From Benincasa hispida (taxonomy: Eukaryota > Streptophyta > Magnoliopsida > Cucurbitales > Cucurbitaceae), in assembly GCF_009727055.1 (NCBI RefSeq), contig NC_052359.1, positions 21,357,474 through 21,421,473 on the forward strand: a stretch of 64,000 nucleotides of DNA. Reading direction: 5' to 3'. Of this stretch, positions 59,247 to 64,000 are shown piece by piece; the stretch's first letter is position 1; each line of letters starts with the position of its first letter. The notes under the pieces are model-generated. The model made no database searches. It was not told the DNA's origin and was given only the letters and a program-made list of their open reading frames with translations. The translations under genes and the position numbers were made by a program.

Positions 59247-60860
59247 ATGAGTGAGATTGGCTATGAAAGATCAAAGTCATGGAACATTTACACAACTCCA
59301 GACCAAAGCCCATCATCTCAAACAGGCATTGGTCAAGAAGCTCCTTGGAAGAACTTTGGATCCTCCATGAATGCCATTTCCTTTGGCTTTGTTGCCACTG
59401 CAATCTTGATATCAATGTTCCTTGTCATGGCCATCTTTGAGCATCTGTTTAGACCAACTTCTCCTTTCTCCTCATCTGATGAAGTGACAAACAACTCCTC
59501 AGAATCAGGTCTGGCCGAGAAATTCTCAAGTCCAAATACGGTACGTTTCGAACTGAGTTGTTTGTCTTTACATTTGAAGTTTCTTGGGGTTTATATCACC
59601 ATTCTTTGTTTAATATCATTATAACTCTTCAGTGCTCTCCCCTTCCCTTGAAACAAGTGTTTCAGTTGCTGAGGCCTTAAAACTACTTCATATCATTATC
59701 GAATAAGTCCTTTTTTCTCTTGAACAGATTTGCTTAAAAGATCAGTTGAAGGCAACTTCAAGCAACTTTTCTCTCTTTGTTCTAGAATAATTATAAATAT
59801 GTTTATCTTTAATATCTTGGTACTTTCTACAATATGAGAAGATATCTATAACAGTTCGTAAAAAAAAAAATCACCCTTCATATTTCTTTTCATAGTCCAA
59901 AAACACGTATAGAACAAAGATACCTTGAGACTTGGATGTACATATCTTTTTCTCCAATGAAAATCGGTATTTAAGTCAATTCGTATGCATCTTGATTGAT
60001 CGCATGACGCGGGATAATCTTTTGAAATTTTCTAAAATTAGTGTTGAGAAACTTGTGGTGTAGGATATTTGATTACCTAGATAGGGATAGTCATTTGAGA
60101 CAAGGAGTGAAGTTGTGAAGTCGAGGGAGTTGTGAACTCCTGGGACCTATCGAGTAAGGAGTTAATAACGTATGAAATTGATGTTTTTGGTTGTGGGGCC
60201 AACGAACTTGTTGGACTAAATAGGAACTCCACACTCTCTAACTACTCGTCAACTTCCTGGATCAAACACCTCCTAAGAGAATACTGGTTCTACTGACTTG
60301 TTACACAAGTAGCTACATAAACTTCATCCCTTGACAAAAATTGCACAGAAAATAACTGTAATTTCCCTACTAGTCTTGCTTTTGTTACTACTATATTTCA
60401 AAAATAACTGCCATGCTAGGCTGAAAAATCCCCAAAAATCAAGTGTAGTTTGACTTTTGAGTCCATTCAAAGAAAAAAAAAAGAAGAATGAGTTTTTTTA
60501 AAAAGAAAAAGGGACTAATTTCTCTTCGTCTTCTTCAAGAACATGATGATCTTTTATCACAACAGTGACAAGACAAAGAACATCAACACAAACCAGTAGC
60601 AATGATTACACAATACATGCTTTTCTTTTAAGGTCAAGTCATTGTGCCATTGAATTGAACACTTGGGAAATGATTTTTTTTTTTTTGTTTTGTTGAGTGT
60701 GGCTTTTCTGTGACAGGTGTCAACATCATATGCATCTGATTTCTCAGTGTTGATGCCAGGTCAGCACATCCCCACCTTCATTGCTCAACCAGCTCCTCTG
60801 CCATGCCAAAGAGAGGGGATTTACTGGCCATCTCATCACCATAATTTTTCAGGTCCTTGA
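59247..60860 (+). CDS. Small single-pass membrane protein of unknown function, 145 residues, two exons
   Basis: Exon 1 is 59247-59540 (98 codons) and exon 2 is 60717-60860 (47 codons and TGA). The intron has GT (59541) and AG (60716) and falls between codons. The start is the first ATG of the frame. Residues 1-40 are polar. Residues 42-64 (AISFGFVATAILISMFLV) form one membrane segment, followed by an acidic FEH and a Ser-rich tail. Exon 2 encodes the conserved-looking SVLMPGQHIPTFIAQPAPLPC and a C-terminal WPSHHH. I recognise this pattern (one TM followed by VLMPG..PTFIA.P.P.PC) from uncharacterised plant proteins; the function is unknown. The joined frame with no stops supports a real gene. 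It is convergent with the MACPF gene downstream. Confidence 0.85.
59541..60716 (+). other. Intron of the 59247 gene
   Basis: The donor is ACG|GTACGT and the acceptor follows a T-rich tract, TGTGACAG|GTG. Excising 1176 bp joins NSSESGLAEKFSSPNT to VSTSYASDFSVLMPG in frame. Confidence 0.8.
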
Positions 60861-61189
60861 AGCAAAATAAATGATGTTCTTCTTGCCTCAATTGAAACCA
60901 GTTGATGCATTTAGGAAAACTATCAGCTTTGCTTCTTCTCAGAATAATAGTAATAATACTTGTGCTTCTTCTCATCCACAGGGAGATTTGCTTAAATGCT
61001 GATACTTCTTTTCCTTTTCTTATTTTTTTTCCTTTTTCTTTCTGGTTCGCATCTGTAAATTGATTATCAAAGAAGTCACAAGTATTTACATGAGTTTTAC
61101 TTGTTTGATAAAGATTTAAGTAGAAAATCACTTCACTTTTCTTTTGTACTCTTTTAGGCTGATTCAGGGTACTTTCAAATGTTCTACAT
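60861..61189 (+). other. Probable 3' UTR of the 59247 gene
   Basis: T-rich sequence after the TGA, with no coding frame on the plus strand. The poly(A) site was not pinpointed. Confidence 0.35.
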
Positions 61190-61208
61190 TAGCCTCTTTT
61201 TTTTTTCT

Positions 61209-61250
<42 letters not shown>
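61190..61250. repeat. T tract followed by 35 A
   Basis: T-rich 61190-61215 is directly followed by A 61216-61250 and then GAGAGAG. It is a self-complementary homopolymer junction whose length may be uncertain in the assembly. Confidence 0.85.
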
Positions 61251-61253
<3 letters not shown>

Positions 61254-62200
61254 AGAGAAAAAGAAAATTGAGAACTTACTTTAGCTTTTAAATTTTATAC
61301 AGAAGTAGTGTTCTACTCAAAGGTTTAAAATATCGAGATCGAAAAAATATTGAGGTCCCAATTTTGATCAAATATCGACGTGGATAGATATTTCTTAAAA
61401 AAAACTACAAAAACAAAAAAGTCCAAAAGTAATATTTAAATTGATAAGCAAACATTTTATGTTTTTTAAACAAGTTAAAAAATGTTTATTATTTATATTG
61501 TATTTTATTTTCGTGATTACTTTATTGATTTTTTTAATGATATAATGAAAATGTATGTCGAACTCATGAGATGTGAAAATGTCAACGAAAATGTTTGACA
61601 AATTTAATACCATGGCTCTACTTTTAACTTTTAAATTCTATGTAAAAGTTTTGTGTGTGTTTAAAATACATTTACAATGATTTAATTTAAAAAATAAGTC
61701 ATTTAAAAAAAACCACCCCTCAAAATAGTTTTTCAAGTATATTTTAAATAATTTTTATAAAAAATATTTAAATAAAAATTAATTTTTAAAATAATATTAT
61801 TTTTTTTTTCATGTCAATTTAAATGGACCCTTTATGATTCTATTTGAAGTTTGGTATTATTTTTTATAGAGGAAAAAAATGTATGCACAACACCTGTGCT
61901 TATCAAGTTATTGGTCAAATTGTTAATCTAGGTACAATTTTCACTTCTAAGTCCATTGTCAAATTTGGAAAGAGAAATTTTCAAAAATAGAAAAATAAAT
62001 AAAATTATTTACACAAAATAATAAAACTTTAACCTTCTTTGATAAAAACTAGTAAGGATTGATAGAAGTCTATTAATGTCTATAATCGTTGATAGAAATG
62101 TATTAATATCTATCAATGTTCATTTTTGCTATTTCTGTTTCTGAAAATAATTTAACCTTTTCCCTATATATGAAAATTTCCATTTGAAAAGAGGTAATGT
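61251..62200. other. Intergenic between two convergent genes, nothing recognised
   Basis: AT-rich sequence without long frames or clear repeats. ATTGATAGAAGTCTATTAATG and a near copy occur at 62047-62085. Confidence 0.5.
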
Positions 62201-62883
62201 AAAATTTTTATTACATGAATGAGAATAAAACAACGAAATAAAAATTAAACTAGATAGAATTGAAATATACATATTATACGGCACTCACTTTATCTTATGG
62301 ATGTAAGTTTACAACGTACCTTTCCAAAATGAAGAAAAGGCAATTCAAGGAAAATTATGACAGTCCTGCGACATCATCTTCCTCACTCAGTGCTCAAAAG
62401 TTTCTCAGAGCTTCAAAAATTCAACAATTTAAAACGAGTGTTTATATGAAGACTCTCATTCACATACATGGCTACAAACACAAGAAACATTTGAAATCTC
62501 TACTTATCCACAGAAGACCTGAAAATGTTATGTACAAATACGTCGTCAAACGTGCAAAAAAACCTCCAACGTGTCGAATTCGTAATACCTACGCAAAAAG
62601 TAAATTACATCACCAACACCAACATAGATGACTCCTTCACAGCAGAATCATCCGACGTTGTCTCACCCTTCTTCCTTGAGTTCTTTCATTCCTTTTGGCT
62701 TAAATTGGATTATCGTCCTAAAGAAAGGGATCCAACTCTCTTACCAATTCTCCTTTTCATAGCATTTGTGATCCTTAACCTTGGTTATAAGATCTGCTGC
62801 TGATTCTCGATAATCTTGGCAGTTTTCACCCACCTGCTTTACTGTGCAAACTTCCATTCATACTTGACATCGGACAAACCAAG
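62201..62883 (-). other. Probable 3' UTR of the MACPF gene
   Basis: The region downstream of the stop on the minus strand is less AT-rich than the intergenic spacer. Open frames on the plus strand here (62260-62631, 62525-62803) overlap in different phases and have no domain, so they are taken as chance. The end of the transcript is not defined. Confidence 0.35.
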
Positions 62884-63570
62884 CTAATTATCATTGATTT
62901 CTTCTTCATCTGGTAATATTACAGTTAGTAAGGAAAACTTAACCCGAAGGGAGATCCGCCCCTTCTCTACCATGAGTCTTGCACCAGAAACAACCCAATA
63001 CCCAGGAGTCTCTTGGGGTCCTCTCTTCATTTCTGTGGTATCTACAAATTTCAGAAGCTTAGGGGCTTGTACAGGTACTGGGGGACCCCCAGGATATACA
63101 GCAGAGTTTATATTCACATCAGCTGGTTTTGGAGGTGGTTTCATAACTGTTGAAAAATGATGACTGATTAGTGTTGATATAAGACCAGACTTGGCTGCCA
63201 GTCCAGGTGAACCTTCCCACTCTGGCTGCCTTACAGCCGTTGCTCCCAAAACCGAAGAGAAGCGGAGTCGCAGAAACAGAACATTTCTCATCCCTTGATT
63301 TACAACCTGCAACTGTGCCCCAGTTACTATTGAGAGATCCTCATCGGCCTCAACAGGAGCAGTGCACACATGAGAAAAGTACTTGGACTGAACTTTTTCA
63401 AGATATCTGCGATCATGTGATTCCTGACGGACGTTGCCATTTGGATCCTCCGTAAGTTGAAAAATCTTGGGTAAAGAGGAGAGGTGCTGCAAGTGGATGG
63501 ACAAACAATTGCTTCTTTTACCTTCCAAATAAAGCCGGAGACCTGTAACTGGCCTCCTGCCCACATCAAC
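62884..63570 (-). CDS. MACPF-domain protein of the NSL1/CAD1 family, last exon (partial gene)
   Basis: The exon begins in phase 0 after a CAG acceptor (63573-63571) and encodes 228 residues to a TAG at 62886-62884. It starts VDVGRRPVTGLRLYLEGKRSN and includes AIHLQHL-like IHLQHLSSLPKIFQL, KYFSHVCTAPVE, VTGAQLQV, SGLISTLISHHF, PPPKPADVNINSAVYPGG and GYWVVSGARLMVEKGRISL. These are the C-terminal landmarks of plant NSL1/CAD1-type MACPF proteins, which run to about 600 residues and restrain salicylate-linked cell death and immunity in Arabidopsis. The perforin-like domain itself would be encoded by exons beyond the right edge. No stops or frame breaks were seen, so this is likely a functional gene. 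Which of the four Arabidopsis-type paralogues it matches cannot be settled here. Confidence 0.9.
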   Translation of the reverse strand, partial: VDVGRRPVTGLRLYLEGKRSNCLSIHLQHLSSLPKIFQLTEDPNGNVRQESHDRRYLEKVQSKYFSHVCTAPVEADEDLSIVTGAQLQVVNQGMRNVLFLRLRFSSVLGATAVRQPEWEGSPGLAAKSGLISTLISHHFSTVMKPPPKPADVNINSAVYPGGPPVPVQAPKLLKFVDTTEMKRGPQETPGYWVVSGARLMVEKGRISLRVKFSLLTVILPDEEEINDN

Positions 63571-64000
63571 CTGTGATGAAAGACACGAGTGAATGTGAAT
63601 CAAAGGTTTTCAATTATATTTTCTAAAGCTAGAAAGACAGAACTCAAAACCAGTAATTTTGGTCCATTATTATTATTAACCCTGGAACGAGATAATAATC
63701 TGGGTCAACTAGATTGGTTCTTTTTATTAACGATAGATTTTCAGAGATTCTGCAATTCTACTACAAGAAATTCAGTCTATTGCTTGTTTATCCTGAAAAG
63801 TCAAATGAACCAGCACAACGATACACCAACGGTTAAGAAACCACTAGCATCAAAGTAGGAGTGTCATACCACATTATAATCAGAACTTCCTACTAATTTC
63901 TTGATCCACAAGCATTCTTACGCCAGCAAACAGTAAGGCATGCTGCTCAACTGGCACATAATGTATACCTCTGACCTGGTCAGAGGTCAAAGGTTTGAAT
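63571..64000 (-). other. Intron of the MACPF gene (extends past the right edge)
   Basis: The exon before VDVG normally encodes a segment ending PKLYVNT in this family. No such coding sequence occurs between 63571 and 64000, so the intron is longer than 430 bp and its donor lies outside. A short open stretch near 63900-63990 on the minus strand does not match the family. Confidence 0.6.

Noticed and set aside
62260..62803. Plus-strand frames of 123 and 92 codons
   Set aside because: They lie opposite the probable 3' UTR of the MACPF gene, overlap each other in different phases and show no domain.
63207..63455. Plus-strand frame opposite the MACPF exon
   Set aside because: It is the antisense shadow of a clearly conserved coding exon.
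63880..63990. Short minus-strand open stretch upstream of the MACPF exon, first considered as the preceding exon
   Set aside because: It does not encode the segment expected before VDVG in this family and has stops in the frame that would splice. It is treated as intron.
1..64000. CRISPR-like arrays, tRNA or rRNA genes, organelle or bacterial insertions
   Set aside because: No regularly spaced repeat array, tRNA cloverleaf or rRNA landmark was noticed. The palindromic LTR motifs have irregular spacing and are not CRISPR repeats.

Overview
The window is AT-rich nuclear DNA of a flowering plant. The evidence is plant-type LTR retrotransposons of the Copia and Athila-like gypsy classes, MITEs, a GT-AG intron, and two recognisable plant gene families. 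The repeat families resemble those of cucurbits, but that is recalled, not shown by the sequence. No bacterial genes, rRNA, tRNA or CRISPR array was seen.

Region 1 (1-25.2 kb) is a nest of retrotransposons. The outermost layer is a minus-strand Copia element (called B) running from about 24817 down past the left edge. Its RNase H region is split by a plus-strand solo LTR of a second family (called X: 2464-4073 plus 14305-14657). That solo LTR is itself split by a 10.2 kb Copia element (called A: 4074-14299) with two 2.04 kb LTRs and a perfect CTTAT target duplication. All polyproteins are broken by stops and frameshifts. B is unusual. Both of its LTRs are fusions of a Copia LTR with an X-family LTR, and behind the 5' LTR it carries X's tRNA-Asp-like primer site and X's leader in place of the normal Copia primer site. 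This Copia/X chimera is the most interesting object in the window.

Region 2 (25.2-43.6 kb) is repeat-rich and intergenic. It holds LTR fragments, a decayed Copia gag-integrase (28.0-30.3 kb), and a probable CACTA-like DNA transposon remnant (about 34.5-41.9 kb). That remnant is interrupted by a Copia solo LTR with TTTTA duplications (38948-41094).

Region 3 (43.6-54.8 kb) holds a decayed Athila-like gag-protease with its own solo-LTR insertion (44951-46364, GTGAC duplication). It also holds another Copia solo LTR (47947-49844, GAAAT duplication) and several MITE-like foldback elements.

Region 4 (54.8-64 kb) is the genic end. It contains a two-exon gene for a 145-residue single-pass membrane protein of unknown function (59247-60860, plus). 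Convergent to it is the last exon of a MACPF-domain gene of the NSL1/CAD1 family (62884-63570, minus), whose remaining exons lie beyond the right edge. A short open frame at 55226 is uncertain. No operon-like cooperation is expected; the two genes are neighbours with about 2 kb between their coding ends.
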